DNA of 64,000 bases from Nioella ostreopsis. GTDB taxonomy: Bacteria; Pseudomonadota; Alphaproteobacteria; Rhodobacterales; Rhodobacteraceae. The notes below the pieces were generated by a model. The model was not told the origin of the DNA and did not search any database. It was given only the letters and a program-made list of their open reading frames with translations. The number at the start of each line of letters is the position of its first letter. Position 1 is the first letter of the stretch. The stretch covers positions 186,001-250,000 of the forward strand of contig NZ_RCIQ01000005.1 in assembly GCF_004000255.1 (NCBI RefSeq). The letters are read 5' to 3'. Below are positions 9,105-15,979 of the stretch, piece by piece. The translations under genes and the position numbers were made by a program.

Positions 9105-9370
9105 CACATGCCCTCCATCAGCGGGATCAACCGGTCGGTGAAATAGGTCGTCAGCGTCTGGGTCATGAAGCTCATCGACACCCAGAAGACCGCGAGGATC
9201 GCCGCCAGTTTCGGCACGAAGGTGAGCGTCATTTCCTGGATTGAGGTCAGCGCCTGGAAGAGGCCCACGATTAGGCCCGCAACGAGCGCGACAGTCAGGA
9301 TCGGCATCGAGATCGCAACCGCCACCCAAAGCCCCTGCCGGAGCGTGTCGAAGAAAATCAACTCATCCAT
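9104..9370 (-). CDS. fliQ: Flagellar export gate protein FliQ
   Basis: FliQ is a small export-pore subunit with two membrane hairpin helices. The 88-residue length and sequence (DTLRQGLWVAVAISMPILTV, then LIVGLFQALTSIQEMTLTFV) are standard for the family. Both ends overlap neighbours by one base (TGATG with fliE upstream and flgF downstream). Its partners FliR, FlhA and FlhB are encoded divergently at 1592-5534. Confidence 0.96.
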   Translation of the reverse strand: MDELIFFDTLRQGLWVAVAISMPILTVALVAGLIVGLFQALTSIQEMTLTFVPKLAAILAVFWVSMSFMTQTLTTYFTDRLIPLMEGM

Positions 9371-9672
9371 CAGACCGGCATCCTCAGGATTTCCTGGTAG
9401 GCCTCGACCACCTTGTCGCGGACGGTCACGGCGGTTTCCACGGCCAGTTCTGTCTGGGCCAGGGCCGTCACCAATGCATGCGGATCGGCCCCGGTGGTCA
9501 GGGCCGCGCGGGCGGTATCCTCGCCCTGCTGGACGGTCTGGGTAAAGCTGCGCACAGCTTGCGAAAACACGTCTGCCGCGCCGGTCTGATCACCGTCATT
9601 CTGCGGGGTCGGTCGGGCGACGTTGCGCGCCTGTCCGTATCCCTGCGCGGCGAGTGAGGTTCTGATATCCAT
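9370..9672 (-). CDS. fliE: Flagellar hook-basal body adaptor FliE
   Basis: FliE joins the MS-ring and export gate to the rod. The 100-residue protein has the family C-terminal helix LAQTELAVETAVTVRDKVVE followed by AYQEILRMPV. Its position between flgC and fliQ is conserved in alphaproteobacterial flagellar loci. The stop overlaps the fliQ start (TGATG). Confidence 0.94.
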   Translation of the reverse strand: MDIRTSLAAQGYGQARNVARPTPQNDGDQTGAADVFSQAVRSFTQTVQQGEDTARAALTTGADPHALVTALAQTELAVETAVTVRDKVVEAYQEILRMPV

Positions 9673-9684
9673 CCCGTGCCCTCC

Positions 9685-10074
9685 TTACCGGCGCAACAGA
9701 TCGCTGAGCGATGACGACATCTGCCGGACCTGATCGAAGACCCGCAGATTGGCCTCGTAACTGCGCTGCGCCTGTCGCGCGTCAGCGATTTCAACGACCA
9801 TATCCACGTTGGACCCGGCATAATGCCCGGTCTCATCAGCCAGCGGGTGCGCTGGGTCATAGACCTGCGGCAGCGGCGTCTGATCCAGCCGCACCCGGCC
9901 CGTGGTGACGCTGCCCGGCGTGGCGTCCGGTGCGCGGTCCGGCTCGAAACTGATCAGCTTGCGCCGATATCCGGGCGTGTCCGCATTGGCGATGTTTTCT
10001 GAGACATGGGTGATGCGGCTGGCCTGGCTGCGCATGCCGCTTGCAGCGATGGACAGGGCGGTGGAAAAGCTCAT
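9685..10074 (-). CDS. flgC: Flagellar proximal rod protein FlgC
   Basis: FlgC is a proximal rod subunit. The 129-residue protein has the rod signature SENIANADTPGYRRK near residues 25-39 and the C-terminal pairing helix EIADARQAQRSYEANLRVF. It follows flgB by about 12 bp and precedes fliE, in the usual order flgB-flgC-fliE. Confidence 0.96.
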   Translation of the reverse strand: MSFSTALSIAASGMRSQASRITHVSENIANADTPGYRRKLISFEPDRAPDATPGSVTTGRVRLDQTPLPQVYDPAHPLADETGHYAGSNVDMVVEIADARQAQRSYEANLRVFDQVRQMSSSLSDLLRR

Positions 10075-10086
10075 CTCATGCGCTCC

Positions 10087-10434
10087 TTATCGGCCGAGGC
10101 TGGTGCGCAGCACATTCATCGCCGAGCGATAGACGTTCAGCGCGCGGCTGTGGTCGCGCTGCGCGTCGACGGCGCGGACCATCTCCAGTTCCAGCGAGAC
10201 GGTGTTTCCATTGGGGGATTCGGGGCCGCCCGCATCCACGGTGCGGATGGGAAGGCGGGTGGGGTCCTGTCCGGCACCGGCGGTGCGGAAGACCTCCTCG
10301 AACGCGACGACATCGCGGGCGCGGTAGCCCGGTGTATCGGCATTGGCGACATTCATCGCCACCTGCGTCTGCCGGGCGGCGGCGTGTCGGGCGCGGGCCT
10401 GGGCCAGGCCAAAGATTTCCAAATTCTCGAACAT
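10087..10434 (-). CDS. flgB: Flagellar proximal rod protein FlgB
   Basis: FlgB is the most proximal rod subunit and the first gene of the nine-gene minus-strand operon. The 115-residue protein has the signature MNVANADTPGYRARD and a C-terminal helix VRAVDAQRDHSRALNVYRSA. The gene is divergent from fliI, with 96 bp between the starts, so the operon promoter should lie in that gap (see the 10435-10530 entry). Confidence 0.95.
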   Translation of the reverse strand: MFENLEIFGLAQARARHAAARQTQVAMNVANADTPGYRARDVVAFEEVFRTAGAGQDPTRLPIRTVDAGGPESPNGNTVSLELEMVRAVDAQRDHSRALNVYRSAMNVLRTSLGR

Positions 10435-10530
10435 CGGGGCTTCTCCCTCGATTGGCTACACCAAGGCTTAACGATGATTCCTTTAGAAACCGTAAGTGCC
10501 GCCTCGTTTCTCAAAGGAAGGCCCCGGACC
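10435..10530. promoter_or_regulatory. Divergent flgB / fliI promoter region
   Basis: This 96-bp gap separates divergent flgB (minus) and fliI (plus) and must hold both promoters. On the minus strand, TAAA (10485-10482) is followed after 14 nt by GCCTTG (10467-10462), 27 nt before the flgB ATG. A similar pair with a 13-nt spacer stands upstream of the flagellin gene. This faintly resembles a flagellar sigma-28 layout (TAAA, ~15 nt, GCCGATAA), but the -10 match is poor. On the plus strand, AAAGGAAG at 10514-10521 is the fliI ribosome-binding site. Confidence 0.4.
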
Positions 10531-11856
10531 ATGACCACATTCCTGACCCCGCTCCTGTCCCGGATCGAGCAGATGACGCCCGTGCACAGCATGGGCCGCA
10601 TCAGTGAGCTTCAGGCGGATGCCATCTGGATCGACGGGCTCAATCGCGTCGCCGCTTTGGGCGATGCGGTGGAGCTTGCCGGTGGCCTGAGGGCCGAGAT
10701 CGTGCGCATGGTCGAGGGCCGGTGCCAGGCGTTGCCGGAAGGGCGGCTCGATGGGTTGCGCCTTGGTGACCCGGTGCGCCATCTGGGGCCGGTCACGGTT
10801 GCGCCGGGGGCACATTGGATCGGGCGGGTGATCGACCCGGACGGGGCGCCGCTGGATGGCCGCCCGCTTTTCCCCGGCCCCGCACCGCGCGCCTTGCGGG
10901 CGCATCCTCCCGCCGCCACGACGCGGCGGGCCATGGGTGGGCGCTTGCCCACGGGGCTTGCGGTTTTCGACACGCTTCTGCCGATCGTGCAAGGCCAGCG
11001 GATCGGGCTGTTCGCGGGCAGCGGAGTGGGGAAGTCGACGCTCCTGTCCCGCCTCGCGCGCGGGGTTGCGGCGGATGTGATCGTGATCGGCCTGATCGGC
11101 GAGCGCGGGCGCGAGGTGCGCGATTTCGTGGAGGACACGCTTGGCCCCGAAGGGCTGACGCGATCCGTCGTCATTGCCGCCACCTCGGACCGGTCGGCGC
11201 TGGTCCGCCAGCGCGCAGCCTGGACGACGATGGCGGTGGCGGAGTTCTTCCGCGATCAGGGGGCACATGTCCTGTTGCTGGCCGATTCCGTGACCCGGTT
11301 TGCACAAGCACACAGGGAAGTCGCCGTCGCCTCTGGCGAACCGGCCACGCTGAACGGCTATCCCGCGTCCATGGCTCAGGCGGTCATGTCCCTGTGCGAA
11401 CGGGCGGGGCCAGGCGGGCCGGGCCAGGGCGACATCACGGGCGTTCTGTCGGTGCTGGTCGCGGGGTCGGACATGGAGGAACCGGTGGCCGATACGCTGC
11501 GCGGCGTGCTGGATGGTCATGTCGTGCTGGATCGTGAAATCGCCGAGCGCGGGCGCTTCCCGGCGGTGGACCTTTTGCGCTCCGTCTCTCGCAGCCTGCC
11601 ACGCGCTGCCAGCGCGGAGGAAAACCGCCTGATCGCCACCGCCCGCCGTCACTTGGGCGTCCATGACCGGGCCGAGCTGATGTTGCAGGCTGGTCTTTAT
11701 TCGGCGGGGTCGGATCCGGCCATTGACGCGGCGATTTCGGTCTGGCCCGGGCTGGACGGGTTCCTTGCCAGCGAGAGCACCGGCGCAACGGATGCGTTTG
11801 CCCGCTTGGCCGAGCTGTTGGATACCGCAGAGCCGAAGGATCAGCCCGCACCCTGA
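10531..11856 (+). CDS. fliI: Flagellar export ATPase FliI
   Basis: FliI is the F1-like ATPase that energises loading of export substrates. The start is the ATG at 10531, preceded by AAAGGAAG; the frame is open further upstream, but that part runs through flgB antisense. The 441-residue length is normal. The P-loop AGSGVGKST is at residues 162-170, with LIGERGREVRDF and a Walker B LLLADSVTRFAQAHRE. The C-terminal GSDMEEPVADTLRGVLDGH is also typical. It is a single plus-strand gene between two minus-strand blocks; its 3' end overlaps the DUF1217 gene by 16 bp. Confidence 0.96.
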   Translation: MTTFLTPLLSRIEQMTPVHSMGRISELQADAIWIDGLNRVAALGDAVELAGGLRAEIVRMVEGRCQALPEGRLDGLRLGDPVRHLGPVTVAPGAHWIGRVIDPDGAPLDGRPLFPGPAPRALRAHPPAATTRRAMGGRLPTGLAVFDTLLPIVQGQRIGLFAGSGVGKSTLLSRLARGVAADVIVIGLIGERGREVRDFVEDTLGPEGLTRSVVIAATSDRSALVRQRAAWTTMAVAEFFRDQGAHVLLLADSVTRFAQAHREVAVASGEPATLNGYPASMAQAVMSLCERAGPGGPGQGDITGVLSVLVAGSDMEEPVADTLRGVLDGHVVLDREIAERGRFPAVDLLRSVSRSLPRAASAEENRLIATARRHLGVHDRAELMLQAGLYSAGSDPAIDAAISVWPGLDGFLASESTGATDAFARLAELLDTAEPKDQPAP

Positions 11857-12638
11857 AGCAGGACCAGGGCGATGGAGGCCGAGGTGGTCGTTGCGGGCAG
11901 CTGAGACAGTTGGGACCGCGCCAGGAACTGCCGCATCAGCTCGTCCATCCGGTCTGGATCGGTGAACTGGCTGATCTCTGACGATCCCAGCATGTCCTCT
12001 GCCCGTTCCTGAAAAATGCCAAGCTGACGGTCGAGATCGAGCGTGCCAACCGAAGACGGCAGTCCAAACGCTGTCTCGAAGACCTCTCGCAGCGGCGTGT
12101 TCCCCATGATCCGGAACCAGAGCGTGGAGCTCTTGCCCCCCTCCGCCGCCAGTTCGGGCAGCTCGCGCGCCGCGTTAAGGGCGAGGCGCATGTCGCCATC
12201 CACCTCGCCCACGGCCTGCTCGAAACTCTGGGCCTGAAACCGGTCAAGGATCCTGTCGGCAAAGCCCGGCAACCGCGATAGCGGCGGCAGGCCGGTGCCG
12301 AACCCGAACGCCTCGGAGAACTCGCGATAGCGCTTGTCAGCGAGCCGGTTCGACAGCGCGTCGTCCTCGACCACGCCATCGTCAAGAATGCGCTGGATGA
12401 AATACTTGTTGGGCAGATCGTCCTGCAGCCCGAAGGCGGTCAGCGACACGCGCAACAGCCGGTAGTCCTTTACCAATGCTTCGGCGCTGGTCACGCTTCC
12501 GATGCTCTCCCGGAAATACACCATATCACGCTGCAGAGACGGGCTGGCGGCCAGGCTGGCGCTTTGCTGATCCATGGTACGGTTCAGGAAACGCCAGCCG
12601 GCGTATCCCCCCATCGGTATGACGGGGATGAAGCTCAT
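11841..12638 (-). CDS. DUF1217 family flagellum-associated protein
   Basis: This 265-residue, cysteine-free helical protein has DUF1217 patterns such as FGLQDDLPNKYFIQRILDDG and a RFQAQSFEQAVGE segment. DUF1217 proteins are found in flagellar loci of Rhodobacterales and Rhizobiales; the biochemical role is not known to me. The ATG overlaps the flbT stop (ATGA), so it is translated with flaF-flbT. It overlaps fliI at the 3' end. A role in flagellin handling is inferred from this coupling. Confidence 0.8.
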   Translation of the reverse strand: MSFIPVIPMGGYAGWRFLNRTMDQQSASLAASPSLQRDMVYFRESIGSVTSAEALVKDYRLLRVSLTAFGLQDDLPNKYFIQRILDDGVVEDDALSNRLADKRYREFSEAFGFGTGLPPLSRLPGFADRILDRFQAQSFEQAVGEVDGDMRLALNAARELPELAAEGGKSSTLWFRIMGNTPLREVFETAFGLPSSVGTLDLDRQLGIFQERAEDMLGSSEISQFTDPDRMDELMRQFLARSQLSQLPATTTSASIALVLLQGAG

Positions 12639-13039
12639 TGCGGGCGCGCCGCCATCAGCCGCTCTTCACGCGGCAGCAAGGCGCGCAGGGCCTTCAGCGC
12701 CTGATAGGCGTTGCCCGCCACGATCTGATCGGTGGCCATGCCCAGTTGCGACCGACTGTCCGGGTCGGTGAAGACCTGGCTCAGCTGTTCGATCCCGCGC
12801 AGGATCTGCATCCGTGCCTCGCCTTCCTCGGCATCGCCCGAGAGCACAAGCTGCGCGATATAGCAGACCCGGCGCACCGGGGTCGTGACCTCCTCTGGGT
12901 GGATGGCGTCGCGCAGGCGCAGGATATTGGCGTTCGGCGTGACAATGGACAGGCGCGACCGGCGATCGCCGTTCTCGATGACGGCGCCGTTGATCAGCAC
13001 ACGCTCCTTGGGGGACAGTTTGAGAACAAGTCCGCTCAT
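12635..13039 (-). CDS. flbT: Flagellin synthesis repressor FlbT
   Basis: FlbT is a post-transcriptional regulator that, in Caulobacter, binds the flagellin mRNA leader and promotes its decay when assembly is incomplete. The start is the ATG at 13039, overlapping the flaF stop (ATGA); the longer frame is antisense to flaF. The 134-residue protein begins MSGLVLKLSPKERVLINGAV and contains NGDRRSRLSIVTPNANILRL, both typical of FlbT. It is encoded just downstream of its presumed target flagellin gene. Confidence 0.95.
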   Translation of the reverse strand: MSGLVLKLSPKERVLINGAVIENGDRRSRLSIVTPNANILRLRDAIHPEEVTTPVRRVCYIAQLVLSGDAEEGEARMQILRGIEQLSQVFTDPDSRSQLGMATDQIVAGNAYQALKALRALLPREERLMAARPQ

Positions 13040-13410
13040 GCTGCCTGCGCCTCCCCCCGCAAACCGCGCATCACGGCGGTGTTTATGTCGATGAGAGGCG
13101 TGAGGGACGCGTCCCCGGACAGGGCCTTGCGGCTGTGCTGAAGGGTGAATTCCGCAAGATAGAAGATCTGCGCCCGCAGCGCCTGCGGCAGGGCATTTGC
13201 GGAATCGGCCACATTGGAGGCCATAAGTGTCCAGAGACGGCGATTGTCGTGCAGCGCGCTGGCCTTGAGCGCAACGCTGGCATCTGCGCGGTTGGCACGC
13301 GACAGCTGCGCAGTGACCCGTTCGAAGGCGGCATGTTCGGTCCCGCGCTCGGTTTTCACGGCGGATCGGACCGGGTTGTAGGCGCTTTGCGCCAGATAGG
13401 ATGACGTCAC
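13036..13410 (-). CDS. flaF: Flagellin biosynthesis regulator FlaF
   Basis: FlaF acts with FlbT and flagellin; in Caulobacter it is needed for flagellin synthesis and counteracts FlbT. The 124-residue protein has the N-terminal block SAYNPVRSAVKTERGTEHAA and the internal NRRLWTLMASNVADSANALP that define the family. It follows the flagellin gene by 80 bp, from which it is separated by a strong hairpin (13458-13481), and is coupled to flbT by ATGA. Confidence 0.95.
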   Translation of the reverse strand: MTSSYLAQSAYNPVRSAVKTERGTEHAAFERVTAQLSRANRADASVALKASALHDNRRLWTLMASNVADSANALPQALRAQIFYLAEFTLQHSRKALSGDASLTPLIDINTAVMRGLRGEAQAA

Positions 13411-13457
13411 GGTGATGTTCCTTCCGGAATGTCAGGTCAGGGGGTCTGGTGACGGGT

Positions 13458-13481
13458 GGGCCGGAGCGTTCCCCCCGGCCC
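13458..13481 (-). terminator. Hairpin after flagellin stop codon
   Basis: A perfect 7-bp GC stem (GGGCCGG at 13458-13464 with CCGGCCC at 13475-13481) with a 10-nt loop starts about 10 bp after the flagellin TAA. There is no long T-run on the minus strand. It could be a terminator, or a processing/stabilising hairpin that lets flagellin mRNA exceed flaF-flbT mRNA. Confidence 0.5.
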
Positions 13482-13490
13482 GGTCCGGTG

Positions 13491-15026
13491 TTAACGGAAC
13501 AGCGACAGGATCGACTGCGGTGCCTGGTTGGCGATGGACAGCGATTGCGTCGCCAGCTGCTGCTGCACCTGCAGCGCCTGCAGCTTGGCCGAGGCCTCTT
13601 CCATATTGGCATCGACCAGCGTGCCGATCCCGGCCTTCAGCGAATCCACCAGGCTGTCGATGAAATTCGACTGGGTCTCGATCCGGCCCTGGGCCGAGCC
13701 GAAGCTGGCTGCCGCATCAATCGAATTCTGGATCAGCGTTTCCACGTTAGCCAGCGCGGAATCGGCCCCGCCATCCGTGGTCACGTCGATATTGTCGAGC
13801 CCGAAGAGACCGCCAGAGGCCGTGCCGCCCGCCTGGCCGTTATCCGCCAGCGCCATGGTCGCCCCTGCGGTCGCGTCGGAACCGTCATAGTCGACAAGAA
13901 CCTTCCAGCCATCGGTGGAGTTGCCGGTCACCTGGGTGGTCACCCCGGTTTCGCCGCCCGCATCCACGGCCGTCTTCAGGCCACGCGCGACATCCTCCAT
14001 GGTTTCACCCTTGCCAGCGACGTAGTCATAGTCATTGCCATTGACCGAAATGCGATAGCTGTCGCCCTCGTTCACCGTGGCGCTGGTCGACAGGGCCACT
14101 TCCTCGGCCCGGTAGGTCAGCGTGGTGCTGTCAGACCCGGTCGCCGCAACGGCGCTGTCTCCGGTGCCGGCATTGGCCATGGCAATGGTGTCTGTGCCGC
14201 CCGAATTCCATCCGACGGTGAACTCGTCGAAGGAATTGGTGTTGGACAGCGTCAGAACGCCAGAGCCATTGGACGACGCGCTGATCCCGGTCAGGCCAAG
14301 CGCGTTGATCTGGCCCTCGGCATTGTCGATCATCGTGGCCGCATCGGTGTCGAAGGCCACGGTGATGGTCGATCCGTTGATCGTCAGTTCCAACGAATCG
14401 GCGCCCGACGTGTTGGCATAAGTCAGCGCGACGGAGTTCGCCGCCCCGGTGCTGTCGATCGACGCGGCCCCGGCGGTGATGTTGGTGGCAAGCGAGGCAC
14501 CGCTGCCATAAGTGCCTGCGGTTGTGGTCAGATCCTGCCGGGCCACGGTGATGTTGCTGGCCGTGACCGACCCGTTTTCCGCCCGGTCGAGCGAGGACAG
14601 GATGTTTACGTCATCGGTGCCCTGCACCAGGTTCAACCCGTTGAACTGTGCCGCACTGACGACCGAGGTGATCTGGTCGCGCAGGGCGCTGATATCGGTC
14701 TGGATCTTGGCGCGGTCGACGTTTTCTTCCTGCGCGGCGACGATCTTGCCTTTGATCTCGGTCAGCAGGTCGGTCACGGTTTCCGATGCGTTGCGCGCCA
14801 CGGCGACGGTGGATTCGCCCAGAGACAGGCTTTCCGAGATACCCTTGAAGCCCTTCACATCCGATTCCATCACCTTGGAAATGGCCCAGACTGCGGAATT
14901 GTCCTTGGCGGTGGCCACGGATTTGCCGGTCGAGATTTCCTCCTGCGTCTTGTTCAGGTTCGTATTGACGGATTTCAGGGTTTGCAGCGCGACCATGGCG
15001 CTGGTGTTCGTCAGAATGCTGGACAT
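13491..15026 (-). CDS. fliC: Flagellin (filament protein)
   Basis: Structural subunit of the flagellar filament, exported by the type III system. The N-terminal D0/D1 region is typical (SSILTNTSAMVALQTLKSVN, ISTGKSVATAKDNSAVWAIS), as is the C-terminal region (FIDSLVDSLKAGIGTLVDAN ending QSILSLFR). At 511 residues it is longer than many alphaproteobacterial flagellins because of a Gly/Ala/Thr/Ser-rich central insert (about residues 165-420). No cysteine is seen. The ribosome-binding site AGGAAGGA is 7 nt before the ATG. FlaF and FlbT follow immediately. Confidence 0.96.
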   Translation of the reverse strand: MSSILTNTSAMVALQTLKSVNTNLNKTQEEISTGKSVATAKDNSAVWAISKVMESDVKGFKGISESLSLGESTVAVARNASETVTDLLTEIKGKIVAAQEENVDRAKIQTDISALRDQITSVVSAAQFNGLNLVQGTDDVNILSSLDRAENGSVTASNITVARQDLTTTAGTYGSGASLATNITAGAASIDSTGAANSVALTYANTSGADSLELTINGSTITVAFDTDAATMIDNAEGQINALGLTGISASSNGSGVLTLSNTNSFDEFTVGWNSGGTDTIAMANAGTGDSAVAATGSDSTTLTYRAEEVALSTSATVNEGDSYRISVNGNDYDYVAGKGETMEDVARGLKTAVDAGGETGVTTQVTGNSTDGWKVLVDYDGSDATAGATMALADNGQAGGTASGGLFGLDNIDVTTDGGADSALANVETLIQNSIDAAASFGSAQGRIETQSNFIDSLVDSLKAGIGTLVDANMEEASAKLQALQVQQQLATQSLSIANQAPQSILSLFR

Positions 15027-15242
15027 ATTTTGTCCTTCCTCAGTTAGATCGGCGCCTGGATTCCGCGCCCGTTTCAGACCTGCCTTCGCAGATCAGCCCA
15101 AAACGTCCTTCTGACGCCTGCGGCGGGCTTTCGCGGCCCGACACGCCACCCAGTACGGTGCAGGGGAACCATTGCCCGAAAGCTCTAACAAGCTCCTAAG
15201 ATCACAAGGCTTTTCCGCTGGTTTTTAGTGAAATTCGGCAGG
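15027..15242 (-). promoter_or_regulatory. fliC: Flagellin leader and promoter region
   Basis: A 216-bp gap lies upstream of the flagellin gene. It holds AGGAAGGA just before the start; a small hairpin CGGGC/GCCCG (15124-15128 with 15136-15140); a direct repeat AGCTC (15181-15185 and 15191-15195); and a minus-strand TAAA (15227-15224), 13 nt, GCCTTG (15210-15205). If that last element is the promoter, the mRNA leader is about 170 nt, long enough for FlbT-type leader control. No good sigma-54 element (TGGCAC, 5 nt, TTGCA) was found. Confidence 0.4.
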
Positions 15243-15590
15243 TCATCGGCGGCGTTCGAACCGGGTCTGCGCCTGCCCGATATGGCCGCTGCGCCCCTGG
15301 GCGTCATAGCTGGAAAAACCCGATGGGCCGGACAGGCTGGTACGCGCATCCCGCATCCCTGCCATGACCGCGCGCAAAAGCGTGCTCACCTGTCCCGCGC
15401 GCCTGCGCATATCGGCCAGCCGGGCGGCGGCGGATCTGTCGATGCCGCCGCCTTGAAGTGCCTGCATCGCCCGTTCCAGTGCAATCATGGCTGCGGGCAG
15501 ATCGGTGAATCGCCGGCTGCGCAAGAGCGTCTCGACCCCGGACAGCGCCCGGTCAGCAGCGGCCAGAGTATCGCCTGACCGCCAGATCAT
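15243..15590 (-). CDS. FlgN-like flagellar chaperone (probable)
   Basis: A 115-residue helical protein encoded directly after the FlgJ-type gene with an ATGA overlap. The helical pattern, including RLADMRRRAGQVSTLLRAVM and the C-terminal FSSYDAQGR, resembles FlgN export chaperones, which end in a similar Tyr-Asp/Asn-x-x-Gly element and serve the hook-filament junction proteins FlgK and FlgL. Sequence conservation in this family is low, so the assignment rests on size, helix content and neighbour. flgK and flgL are not in the window. Confidence 0.65.
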   Translation of the reverse strand: MIWRSGDTLAAADRALSGVETLLRSRRFTDLPAAMIALERAMQALQGGGIDRSAAARLADMRRRAGQVSTLLRAVMAGMRDARTSLSGPSGFSSYDAQGRSGHIGQAQTRFERRR

Positions 15591-15874
15591 CGGGCCGGTC
15601 CTTCACGCGCGGCCAGCGCATTGAACAACGATTCGGCCAAACCGATTCCCCCCCCCGCCGCCATCGCGCGGGCCTGTTCTGTCCTAAGGAGCGAAGCGAA
15701 CTGATCCTCCCCATGTCCGCCACCGAAACTATCGCGGGGGGTGCCGAGCCCGCCATGGCGCAGCATTTCGGACAGAAACGCCGCCTCCAGTTCCTGCGCG
15801 GCCCCGCGCAGCTCTGCCTCACGGCGGGGCGTCAGGGGGCTTTGGGTCACGGGCGAAAGGGCGAGGTCAGACAT
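15587..15874 (-). CDS. flgJ: Rod-binding protein, FlgJ N-terminal type
   Basis: A 95-residue protein matching the rod-cap domain of FlgJ without the muramidase domain, as is common in alphaproteobacteria. Key blocks are LRGAAQELEAAFLSEMLRHG and the C-terminal GGIGLAESLFNAL. The start is the ATG at 15874 (GGAG 8 nt upstream), giving MSDLALSP; the longer frame would run into the fliK leader on the other strand. With no peptidoglycan hydrolase domain here, rod penetration needs a separate lytic enzyme, not seen in the window. Confidence 0.88.
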   Translation of the reverse strand: MSDLALSPVTQSPLTPRREAELRGAAQELEAAFLSEMLRHGGLGTPRDSFGGGHGEDQFASLLRTEQARAMAAGGGIGLAESLFNALAAREGPAR

Positions 15875-15979
15875 TTCCAATTCTCCGAATTCGGGGCGAC
15901 TATCGCGCGCCGGAGTAAAGAATTGGTAAGCTCTGGCGCGGAAACTGCGGATCGACCCGGAAGAAATCTGGAAGGTTCG

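Noticed and set aside
13449-15047. 532-codon plus-strand frame antisense to flagellin
   Set aside because: A shadow of the flagellin gene: Gly/Arg/His-rich, no start signal, and the opposite strand is clearly coding.
15027-15242. Sigma-54 promoter for flagellin
   Set aside because: No TGGCAC-N5-TTGCA match was found in the upstream region.
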